From Antedon mediterranea (taxonomy: Eukaryota; Echinodermata; Crinoidea; Comatulida; Antedonidae): 64,000 bases of DNA. Under the pieces are notes generated by a model. It was not told the DNA's origin, did no database searches, and saw only the letters and a list, made by a program, of their open reading frames with translations. This document shows, piece by piece, positions 14,501 to 26,500 of the stretch. Position 1 is the first letter of the stretch. The number at the start of each line of letters is the position of its first letter. Both the position numbers and the translations under genes were made by a program. Location: positions 10,834,288-10,898,287 of the forward strand of contig NC_092676.1 in NCBI RefSeq assembly GCF_964355755.1, written 5' to 3'.

Positions 14501-17500
14501 CCTGAGGGAATAGACACTTGTGGAACAGAGATTGGAATGTTCCATTCATCGCAAATCAATACATTTGTATAAACGTATATTAAATCTATCAAAATAGTAT
14601 TTTTTAAAGAAAATCGGCCTGTTTTCAACATTATGATGCTGTACTCGAGCTGTTCAACCGGTTTTCAGCCATTAAAAACAATTATTGTAGGAGGAGATAG
14701 GAAAATGCGAAGCATCCTCGTATTATCGCCTGCGGGTATTTTTCAAGACGGACATCCATTAGACAGTGTATACCACGATCGAAAAACACCCCTATTTGGG
14801 GCAAATCGTTGAACCTAAATTCGTTTTAATCGTCAATAACTAATTATCGAACTCAATTTAATTAGTAAACAGGGTTACATCAGGCGGTTAAAATCAGTAC
14901 CGAAAGTACGAACCAACTTTATATACCATCGAGTAAACATTCTAGAAATAACGCGCGATTTACCGAATTTTGCCCCTAGGTAAATTTATATATAGATGAT
15001 TTTATGGTTTCGTCATCGTGGCTAGTGGTTGGAGCGTAGACTTGCACTAGTCTTAGTGTGTGTCTTTTGTTGATTTAGCTTCAGTACAGCAATTCTGTCG
15101 GAATATGCTTTAAATTTGAGCACATTGTTTGTGATTGTCTTCTCAACAAGGAAGCCCAGTTCAAGCGTTTTGCTGCTGCATGCTGCTGATGTGTATAAAG
15201 TGTGACCACAGTTTAGTTTGATGGTATTTTCTGGTCTTCTAGCTTCTGCAGGGCCTATCACATCCCATTTAATTTCATCAAGCTCATTTAATAGAGCTTC
15301 TAAATCCTCATCAGTATGTAAAGTTCTAACGTTGTAAGTGCAAATATGCAGTTCGGTGCTGTGAGTATTTTGAATTCCCTGATCAGAACTGGAACTTCCC
15401 TGCGGATTTGAAACCAGCCCGTCATTTGCTTGGTATGTTGCCAAAAGAATCCCTCATGCTCTGTTTCCTAACTCCATGCGTAGAGAAGGGCTCGTGTGTT
15501 ACTTCCCTTCATAATTGGTTAAGGTAATTTGTCTACTCGCACCACGCTGGCAAGGCATATGTTAGTGGAGGTTGAAATAGATTTCTTGGGCTCCAGCCCG
15601 ATCTAAAGAAGTCCTTTAAGTCATCTTGATCTTATTCTGACAGGAGGTCCAACCCCCATCCTCACACTAAAAATTCCAGTGTGGGGACTCAGATTAGTCG
15701 CCGAGGAACCGACTAACTTATACTACCATAGGCCTGAAGAGCCTGAAACCTGCCTGACTTGATTAAACCTACTAGGGACAAGTGTCCCTGCCAGGATAGC
15801 TTTCAGACTTGATGACAACTAGACCTTTGGTAATATTGTAGCTGATACAGGTTGTATCGAAATACAGCTTAACCAATAGCAGTCCAGATGTCTGACCTGA
15901 CTATTGCGGTCTAAACAATTCGGTACAATCTTTCAACACCGAAATATACACACATACATCTGGACATCTCCAGGAGGAACGACACACAACCAAATAGACA
16001 ATATACTAGTTAGAAGGCAAGACAGATCATCCAAAAGGAACACTCGTGTTATGAGAGGTGCCTGCACAAGTGACCATCACCAAATTCGCACAAAAATCAA
16101 ACTGAAACTGAATAGAAAACACCATCACAGAAGTAGCAGGATTAAGTTTGACACTAAACTTGAACATCCAGATGCGAGAAAGCAATTTTCAATCAAACTA
16201 AATAACAGATTTGAAGTGTTGAAAGATGTCGGCGAAAGAGAAGATGTGGAGAAAAAATAGAGTAGCATTATAACTGTATCACAAGGAAACTGCAAAAGAA
16301 GTACTTGGCTACAAGAAAAAAGACAACAGCCAAAGAAGATAATTAAAGAGCAATATTGAACAAGCAAAGTCACAGAGAATTAAACAAAATATCATGGAAA
16401 GATACAGAGATACAGATAAGAAAGTTAAGAAAAGCATGAGAAAAGATAAGAGGAAATAGGCAGATGACCTGGCAACGAAAGCAGAGAAAGCAGCCGGTAA
16501 TGAAAGAATGAGAGAATTGTACGAAATTACAAAGACATTAAGCAATGACAAAAGGAAAGCAACCAATGTAGTAAAGGACAGGTCTGGAAATTTGATAACT
16601 GAAGCAGAGAAGAGAGAGAGAGAGGTGGCAAGAGCACTTTGAAGAGATTCTTAACAGGCCTACTCCAGAACACACAGTTGCAGATGATACAGAATATATT
16701 ATCTATTCAACCATAGATGAAATCTCAACTGAATATATTTCTAAAACAGAGATCAGAACTGCAGTTCAGAAAATTGAAAATGGTAAACCTGGTAGCTTAG
16801 ATGAAATTACAGCTGAATTGCTAAAAGCTGACATTAACATAACAATTGAATGTCTTGAACATTTATTTAAGAAAATATGGGGAAAAAAAGTAATCCAAAA
16901 ACATGGAAACAGGGGTTCATCATAAAATTACCAAAGAAGGGTGACTTTACCGAATTGGAAATTGGAAAGGGATAACAGTTACTGTATCTCTGTTCCTAGC
17001 AAAGTGTTTGGTAGAGTGTTAATTAACAGAATAAGCAATGGGCTGAACAACATGCTAAGAGATGAGAAAGCAGGTTTAAAAGGCAGAAGCACGGTGAACC
17101 AAATATTTGTCATACAAAATATTGTTGAACAAGCTGTAAAATAGCACTCTGCCTTTTATATCACTTTCATGGATTGATGTGATGTTTGGATGTTTATTCT
17201 TGATTATAGTTGACTGGATTATAAGGAAAACAACTGATGGAAGTAACACCAGGATACGATGGAAATTTACCAAACTTGAGGACTTAGACTTTGCGGATAA
17301 CGCTGTGCTCCTTTTATCTAATGTTCAGAATATGCAGTCAAAGGCAACAAAACTTAATATTTGCTGCAAAAACAGGGCTTAAAATAAATAAAAAGAAAAC
17401 AGCAAGAATAGAATTGAAATCGATGACCATAAGGTCAATAAACTAGGTGCCATTATTAGTAGTCAAGGGGGCGGTGGTGAAGACATCAATAGTAGAATAC

Positions 17501-20500
17501 GGAAAGCAATGACGTCATTTATGAAACTAGCTCAGATATGGAAGTCCAACAAATACTTACTGAAAACCAAAAAAAAAAATATTTAATTCACTAGTAAAGT
17601 CTGTACTACCTGTTTGTGGCTATGAAACATGGAAAATCAATGAGGGAGGCAAGAAGAAATTGGATATCTTTCAATTTAAATGCTAAAGACGAATCTCAAA
17701 AATCAGATGGCCATATGTTATGTCTAACGCAGAAATAAATTTACCAAAACTAACGTTAAAAAAAGAAGAAATGTTCTGAGGATGAATCCTGAATGCCATT
17801 GTATAACTGCATTAACATCGATGCCAGAAGGGAAACATCGTGTGGGTCGCCCCAAAACAACCTGGAGGCGCACAGTGGAGAAGGAAAGAGATAAATTAGG
17901 CTAAAGATCATGGAATGAAGCTAGAGTTAAAGCTAGAAACTGACTGGAGAGAGCATCTTGTAGCCTTATGGGACACTTGGCCTGAAGAGGATAGGTAAGG
18001 TAATAATGTAATGAGCCACGGTATTATGCTTAATTAATATTGATAATTGTTTAAGTAGTTTATATCAGCTGCTGCTTTTATAAATGTAAGTCCGTAAAAG
18101 CAGTATCTGATATAAAAAATTGCAAAATTTTCAAAAAGGATAATAATTGTATATTTATATTGATTCATACTTTTGTTTCTGAAAATAAATAAATTAAAAT
18201 AATTAATTTGTGCACTATTTTGCCAGGACAGAGTAATTACATAAACCAGCATCTAGATGAAACAGAAACTCACCTGACCTCCATTTTCTGCTGAAAATGT
18301 TCGTAGAAACCCATCGCATTGCTTGATATACCACATAAAAAATAGAACAGACATCTCATGAGGCTCAGCTGTTAAAATTTGACTAATCATGTGTGTACAG
18401 AAACGATTACCAGTCCTGTAAAAGAATAGATTACATAAAACCATATAAATCTTGTCTTGATACTGCTTTCCTGAAAAACAGTATGTCATGTAGCATTGTA
18501 TCATTGTGACAAATCAGGCACTCATTATTATACTAGGCCTATAGCCCAACATGAATCCAGTAAATATACATTATGAATTTATACATGAATAAATCACTAG
18601 TATAGAATCTATCATGATTTACCAGATTGTTGGTACAGAAGGCTAACTGTGCGTTTAAACATTGTTATACAAAAAGAAACTGTCTTAAGTACCTAACAAA
18701 TCTTGTTTATTACTGATATTGTTTATTGATTTATAGGCATGCACAACTGATGAAGACATACCTGTAAACTTCATAAAGTAACATTAAGGCATTCATTATC
18801 TTACTTAGTCCATGCATTCTCCCTACAAATCTTGTTTATCACTGATATTGTTTATTAATTTATAGGCATGCACAACTGGACAGTAGATGAAGACATACCT
18901 GTACACTTCATAAAGTAAAATTAAAGCATTCATTATCTTACTTAGTCCATGTATTCTCATCTATCCACTGTTGCATTGTCATTTTATCTAGTTCTTCAGC
19001 ATTTGGACATTCCCATGGTGCAGAGGACGGAATCTGATTGAAATAATTAGATATTCAATTATTTCATTCAAACTGCAGTTTAAACAATTTTAGCCATAAA
19101 TATTGAATCACAAACATATTTTAGTAGCACACTAATTATGAAAATAATGGTATTCGGAACTACTAAACTATGATACTTACTGTTGACCCAATGAAATCCC
19201 ATTGTCTTCCAATATTATTGATGTCTAACCATACAAACGGATTCCAGAATCTTGGATAGTATCCTTCAGCAGGTATATATGGATAGAATTTGCCCTGAAA
19301 GTGCCATGGGTACACAATTTAAATGGAGATTTGTGTTGCCTTATGGTAAATGATTTCTATATGTAAAACTCTAAAATATTTGAAAATCAAAACAAGTTTT
19401 ATTCCAACATTTTTAGAATATGGCTCTCAAATGTGAGTCCTCTTTATATTTTGGTACAGAATTTGTTATTTTAATCATAAAAGTGGCACAGAGTTGAGAT
19501 ATTTAGCCTTGAAGTTCAGAATGTGAAAACGGCCTAACCTATCCATTTTAAAATGTTAATAAAAAACGATACTATAAACACTTATCTTTAACAAACTCTT
19601 GTTCATAAAAAAATTTAAGTATGTGTATTTTGCAATTATTTAAATTGTTTTCATTGAAAATCATTAGGAAATTGTATTTTTGTACACTCAAAAATCAACT
19701 TTACGGAGCTTTTGTGTTGGTACCTATCTGTTCGAAAATATATCAGCTCAGCTACCATAATTTTTAACAACCTATATTCACCAACCTCCATCCCACACTC
19801 TTTTTTTTTAAAAACATATTCTTCCCAGAGTGATGGAAAAATTCAATTCAACTGAGAGAGGTATACATAGCTATGACAGGCCTATGGTTTAAGTACGTTG
19901 TAAACTGTGTAAAGGTGTTATATTGGCTGATAATTGAAATATCTAATTTTGATACTGTGGTCCCCCAGCCTTCTTTCTCCTCTCACCATCCCAGCCACAA
20001 TCAACAAACCTTAACTCCTTCCCTGGACAGTTCAAATGTATTAACTTTTCCTAGTACAATTCCAATCATATAGGCTACCTCATTATGCCAGTATTTTTGC
20101 TCCTCCTCCTCCCTCCCAACATACTGTACTCCAGATACTGGATAGGTGTTTAAAGTGGAGCTACACTCAGACTTTCTCAGCTTATATTATGTTTAAGTAT
20201 GTTTAATTGAAAGTGATTACATAAAAAAAAACAGGAAAAATACGGAAATATTTTCCAAAAACTCATTTCTAAAAAATCGGTCAGAAAATAGTGTTTTTTA
20301 ACAAATTACAGTTTTTCAGTAACTTAGGGGTTATTAGTTTACAATACGTCGCGAAACGCGTTACACTTAGCGACTGACGCGTTTTAGTCGCTGGTCAACG
20401 CATTGTGGAAATTTCTTCCCTTTGGTAAATTATGTGTCGAAAAATGGGGAATAAATTTTATACACACAATTAATACGATTTGTTTAGGCCTAAGTAATAT

Positions 20501-23500
20501 TTCCGATAAGAATGTCAGTATAATTTACATGTAACCTCATGATTTTCACTGTACAACAACAGCATTATAATATCAGATTGCTTTTAACTTTAAGCTAGGT
20601 CTAGGCCTAGCTAAACCGTCTGCTCAGCCTAGCTAGCCTTGAATTTTTGTCTAGAGGCCTATGTATTCATAGGCATGGTCGTTTCGCCCCATTTATCGTT
20701 CCTGGGTTTTCTCGTATATTAAGAATTGTGAAACACAAAATCCTATACAGAACAAGAGTAGTAAAGAATAGTAAAGCGATGTGCAAGCTTAGACCTGACT
20801 GAAAAGCAACTATTCAGGCACCCTATCATGACCCATGGGTAGGCCAAGGTCGGGTAACAGCAAAACAAACTTCACTGCTGTCAGCCTAGCCTAGCTAGAG
20901 CCTGAGGCCAAGCCACTCTAAGCAGCATCGGTACATACCTACACTCTAGTAGGCCTAGGCCTAGCTTTATTGAATATATAGCCACATCTTTCTCAAATCT
21001 CGTTAAATTTGACATTTTAGTAATAGTCTCATAATCACATTATTACACTGTGAAACATAATAGGGTCACATTCAGAATGTTTTAATATACTTTTCGCCCG
21101 TCAAAAATAACATCGCGACAAAATAACAGATCGCCAGCTGCAGTAGCGTGATTGTGAAAAATGTCACGTGATCGTACTCCCTAGCAAAATAAAAAACCCA
21201 ATTGGACCCGAACGGGGGAAAGTGTCTATTTACGCAAAATTGCGCAATGTATACGTGATAAAAATACCAGAAATAGAAAGATCTGGAAAAATTACATAAA
21301 TATACATTTTACATTTTTTTTTTGGTGAAGAAATGAATTTTTTAGGATTATTCAAATATACCCCCTTTTGCATGTAAAAGAATAGGAAATTACAAGGTAT
21401 CCCCCCAAAACGCAAAAAGGCGTGATTTTCAAGAAAATCGTACTCATTGAAAAAAATTTCAAAAAAATATGAAGTATAAGGGATGATATTTTTAAATAAT
21501 AGTTGAAATGTATGAAATATAGTAATTTTCTGGGTGGAGCTCCACTTTAAGACGGTTCATGTACAAATTATGTTAGCCATCACTCCCAACCCATAATCCC
21601 TCAGTGGCAGTTTTCAAATATAGTTTCGGTCATGGTGATAGGCCTACATCCCCACCCCGAACTCCCAGCCCTTTCCCAGGGATAATTTAAATATTTTACA
21701 ATTTCTTACCACAATTCTGGTCAATTTGATAGCCTACCTTTAGCCTAAGCAAAATCCCCACTATCCCTTGAACCCCAACTCCCAAACCCTATCTCCCAAC
21801 CCCCTCTTCCACCAAATCCCCAGACTTTTTAAAATGTAGTTTATAACCTTCCAGTTACAATTGCGGTCATTTTGATACCCCATATGTATTGTTACGTGCA
21901 GAAACAGAAATTTGTATTACCGAACATACATCGAAAGTGGTGAAAAGTGGGCCATATTGGCCCCTAACTTGGATCCTAGATGGCGGATGATGTTCAAATG
22001 TAGTTTAAAACCTTCTCGGTACAATTGCGGTCATTTTGATACCCCATATGTATTGTTACGTGCAGAAACAGAAATTTGTGTTACCGAACATACATCGAAA
22101 GTGGTGAAAAGTGGGCCATATTGGCCCCTAACTTGGATCCTAGATGGCGGATGATGTTCAAATGTAGTTTAAAACCTTCCCGGTACATTTGGGGTAATTT
22201 TGATACCCCATATGTATTGTTACGTTCAGAAACAGAAATTTTTATTACCGAACAAACATCGAAAGTGGTGAAAAGTGGACCATATTGGCCCCTAACTTAG
22301 ATCCTAGATGGCGGATGATGTTCAAATGTAGTTTAAAACCTTCCCGGTACAATTGCGGTCATTTTGATACCCCATATGTATTGTTACGTGCAGTAACAAA
22401 AATTTGTGTAACAAACAAACAATCAAACACAAACAAACGTACACACTCTCTCACTTATAGATTTAATATAAACTTGATTATTTTTAATAAGAATGTGAAG
22501 GTACAAATATAAAGTAACATTTAATCTGTGCTTTCTTCTAGAGACACAAGGTTAAAAATTAAAGATTTATGACCCCCACACTTTTTTTAAATTATTAATA
22601 AGCCATTTTAATGTCACAATAGTTATTCTATGGAAACAAAAAATTATTTAACCTAATAAAATCATAATTTTAAAAAATAGTAGTTATATAATGGGTTTGT
22701 ATTTGATTTACTGTTTTTTATTTTTTATAAGCTAAATCATTATTTTTAAATAACCTTTTCAATATTTGATTTTAGTTTTCTTTATTTTTTGCATAAAAAA
22801 GACGACTGTAAATTATAAACGTAATATTCTTTATAGTTTTTTTCACTCCATTCATGGTGACCGAGTTGTTTCATCAACCCAATATCTTTATAGAAAAGAC
22901 AACTTCAAGGAAAATGTCACCTTGTCACAGATCAAGGCTATCAAACTGTTTGCAAGCCTTGCACACTAGACTATAAAGTGGTCTAATTTGTTGGCCAGAA
23001 GAAGATTAACAAAATCAGGAGACACCTCAATACAACATTGACATGGCCACAAGTTTAAGGATTGAAGTAGTGAAAGGAAAACAGGTTACAGGTATGCAAC
23101 AAAATACAGTACATGGGATATGAGAGGTCTACACTTACAACATTTTATGGTATCTTTATATATCCCTACTTATATCCAGTAAACACAAAAATCGATGAAT
23201 TAATTAAATATTCTCATCCCTAACACATTTCTAATTATACCAATCAGTTTTGGATGATTTTGGGATAGGGAACACAAATATCTGTAAGTGCAGTTTTCCT
23301 TGCTGATAATTGTATAAAGCAATGTCTCTTTATTTTAATGTAAGTTGATTGTAATTAGATATTAGATTAGATTAATGACGTCCCAAAAACATGAAAAATG
23401 AAGATTAATTACTCAGATTTTTGAATAGGTTATTTTGTAGTTTTAATCAAGTTAATCACATGCGTAGAAATAAAAATGAAAAAAAAAATGGTTAAATTCA

Positions 23501-26500
23501 ACCAAAATTTTTTTTTTTGACTTGGCCACCTAAAGGTCGAAAACTCTTTTACAATTCACAATCTCAGATTAATACAAAGTACATACAAAATTAATTGAAG
23601 TTGTGAATGAGGTTAAGCTGTATACTAAGCTAATGAATAGTAAGGGATAAGTGTTGAATTTGAATAAACCATTTTTTCAATTTACTGAAAATCCAAAATG
23701 AACTGTTATAATACAAACAAAAGTATTCAATCAAAGAAACCTTCTACGAATTTTCGTAGTAATTTATAGAATTTCTAAACTTTGAACCATGTTATACCTG
23801 TAGCAGAGCAAAGTTTGCTTCTTTCTGCAAATTGTCTTTCAAATCAACGTTTCCCATATTTGACAGTGAAATAATAGGAAAAATTACAAGAAAATGCTGT
23901 AATTTTAAAAATGGCTATTACTATGGCAACAAGATACAGATATCCAAAATAATTTTATCTGTGCATGTTTCGACCTGTTTTATTGTGCAAATTTTAAAGA
24001 AAATCTATTTTTTTAACTTGGCCAGATTAATTAAAACCACAATTTCCACTATAAACTGTACAATAAATAATAGATATATAAAATGCAAACACAAAATGTT
24101 TGTCCTCTATGCATGCTGTGAATTTTACTCTCAACATCAATCTTGCAACGGAGATGGTCATGGTTTATATAAAAAGTTTGTAATCCAAATATTTATTAAA
24201 TTATGACTTATTAAATATTTTAAAAATTACCACTGTATCAAAAGGCTATGAAATGTGGAATTTGCAGAGGGTGTCATTAACGCCTATATTCTTAAACCGG
24301 ACTTTAGTCGTAGTTCGAAGTTCGACTTAAAAAAGTCGTAGTTCGAGCTATTACTTCAAATTCGATTCATAAACAAAGTAGTCGAAGTTTTCAGTTCGAC
24401 TTAATGTAGTCAACTTGCACACGTCTGGGTACTGTAACAAAGACTATACATTGACCAATGAGAAGAGAGTATTTGAGGAGCAGACAAAATTTTGCGCATT
24501 GATATCACTTTCCATTTTCTTACAAACCTTTTTACGCATCAGGACTATATACATGAAAACTAAGGCCCTGTTCAGACCCATGGCGTTAGACCGTTTTAGC
24601 GTACGACGCTAAAAGAATGTGTGTCTGAACAGTTGGGGATTAGCGTACAACGCGTCGTACAACGGTTGTAGCGTTGTAGTGGAAAACTGTTGATAGTACC
24701 GTTTTAGCGTACGACGCTACTGTAAGTCAACGTTGTATCCAATCAGAACGTTTGCTGTTATGACGCGATATAAGGTTTGACCTAGGCTGACATCTTGTAT
24801 CGTTAATGTGTGAGATGGATTTCAATAACAAAAAGGCCAGAATAAATAAGGCCTAACTACACTACAAATACAACTGTTACAAAGGCTAAACTATTATCAA
24901 CTGATTACTATTATATTTTCTAACAAATGACATAAATACATGCACCTTGTATTTGACTACGATGCCTAGCTAGGCCTAGAGTCTTTCACGCATTTCATTC
25001 AAGCTAAAAACTAGCGTGGGACATCAAGTCACTCATTCATACAAGGCAGACTAGACTGGACAAGTTTAATGCTGAAAACCCCCTAACTCCTAAAAAATTC
25101 AGTAAACAAACAAGGGGAGCTGTGTCCCTTTTATTAGCAAGTTAAGGGTTATTTTCAACCGACTGGAACAAAGAATATTTATCTTTGACTGGACTGAATA
25201 GACTAATCACAATCAATTTTTTCTTCATCATTAGAAGGCCTGCTTTATTTTCGTAACTCAAGAACCTGGGGAAAATGTTTTTTAATACAAAATAAAAACA
25301 ATAGAAACAGAAATTTGGCTTTACTATATTTTTCTTAAATAAATGCTGAGGTATGTTTTATTTACGGCAAATTTTGTCATAATTGTAGGGCTGAGATCTA
25401 GGCCTATATACAGTGGAAATAATGATGAAAACACGTGGGTACGGTAAGAGCACATGAATATGCAACTAGAAACAACCTGAATGACGTACTTCCGTTGTAA
25501 CGATAATCGTACGCTATGGGTCTGAACACCTCGTTTTTTTCTCTGCGGTTTGTAACGTGACCTTGCTAGTAACGTTGGGATTACGGTCGAAGCGGCCGCC
25601 AACCAAAGCGGCCGCTAGTTCAATAACGGTAATTTGTATGGAGCGCCGTGTGCGCTTTGATTGTCGTTGTTTTGTCATTTTTGATTGTCATTGTTTCGAT
25701 CGTCAGGTTTTCTTTTCTTTGGACGTAAATAACAACTTACATTATTAATATTATGTAATATATTCTCTTTTTTGACAGATTGAATGTGATACCTTCTTCG
25801 CCAATACCGTACGTAAATTATTATATTGCAATACTGTAAAAAGATTCGATAGTATGTAAATGAGATATAAAGATTCGGCAATACCGTACGTAAATTATTA
25901 TTGCAATACTGTATGAAGATTCGATAGTATGTAAATGAGATATAAATATTCGCCAATACCGTACGTAAATTATTAATGCAATCTGTATAAAGATTCGATA
26001 GGAGAGTGCTCAAGAAACGTCGGGTCAAGAAGATAAAATAAACAAATAAATAAATAGTACGTAATAAATGAGACATAGAGGTTCAATAGTATGTAGATTA
26101 TGATGCAAACGTAAATTATTAATGATTCGATAATATATAATGTAAATATATTTTTAGTTAGTTATTAATATTAAAATACAAATAAAATATACATTGATTT
26201 ATCCGCAGGCAAACTTAATTATTATAGAAATATAAAGATTTGATAGTATAATTCAACCCAAAAGTTGCAATAAAAGTATTTTTATCAGTTATCAGTTTTA
26301 TCAGTTACATGATTTGGCTTATATTTATTGGTTTGACCATACACACAGCTGTAACTCAACTCGCCATAGGCCATGGCGTTGACAACGACAATCAAAGATT
26401 AAAGCGCACATGGCGTTCCATACAAATGACGATATTAAACTGGCGGCCGCTTTGGTTGGCGGCCGCTTCGACCATACTCCTAACGTTGTACGCTAAAACG

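Larger units (their letters stand above)
10856..15897 (-). mobile_element. Minus-strand LINE inserted in the plus-strand LINE and itself split by a Helitron
   Basis: Flanked by TGACT at 10851-10855 and 15898-15902. Read on the minus strand it has a 5' leader (15897-15445), then an endonuclease N-terminus (15444-15022: [36 protein letters not shown]). After the Helitron it continues with [20 protein letters not shown] (from 13190). Then come RT parts: [19 protein letters not shown] and [13 protein letters not shown] (about 12020-11840), [20 protein letters not shown] (FAND replaces the catalytic YADD; about 11630), and [11 protein letters not shown]. The 3' end is an AAG-type simple tail at 10856-10870. 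Frameshifts and the FAND change show it is dead. Confidence 0.88.
9967..18013 (+). mobile_element. Plus-strand LINE, full length but split by a nested minus-strand LINE
   Basis: A 12-bp target duplication AATAATGTAATG at 9967-9978 and 18002-18013 brackets the element (9979-18001). Without the 5-kb insertion at 10856-15897 it would be about 3 kb. The plus strand carries an APE-type endonuclease first half (10390-10853: [43 protein letters not shown]). The second half starts at 15904 ([35 protein letters not shown]). A decayed RT follows: [63 protein letters not shown] and a broken FADNAVLL. The C-terminus has [19 protein letters not shown]. Much of the catalytic palm is deleted near 17140-17200. 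It belongs to the single-ORF, RTE/CR1-like class. Confidence 0.88.

Noticed and set aside
21912-22512. Overlapping 74-80 codon frames with repeated peptide
   Set aside because: Product of the 164-bp tandem DNA repeat, whose length is not a multiple of three.
23832-24206. 124-codon frame
   Set aside because: AT-driven composition, no recognisable domain, no neighbouring exons.
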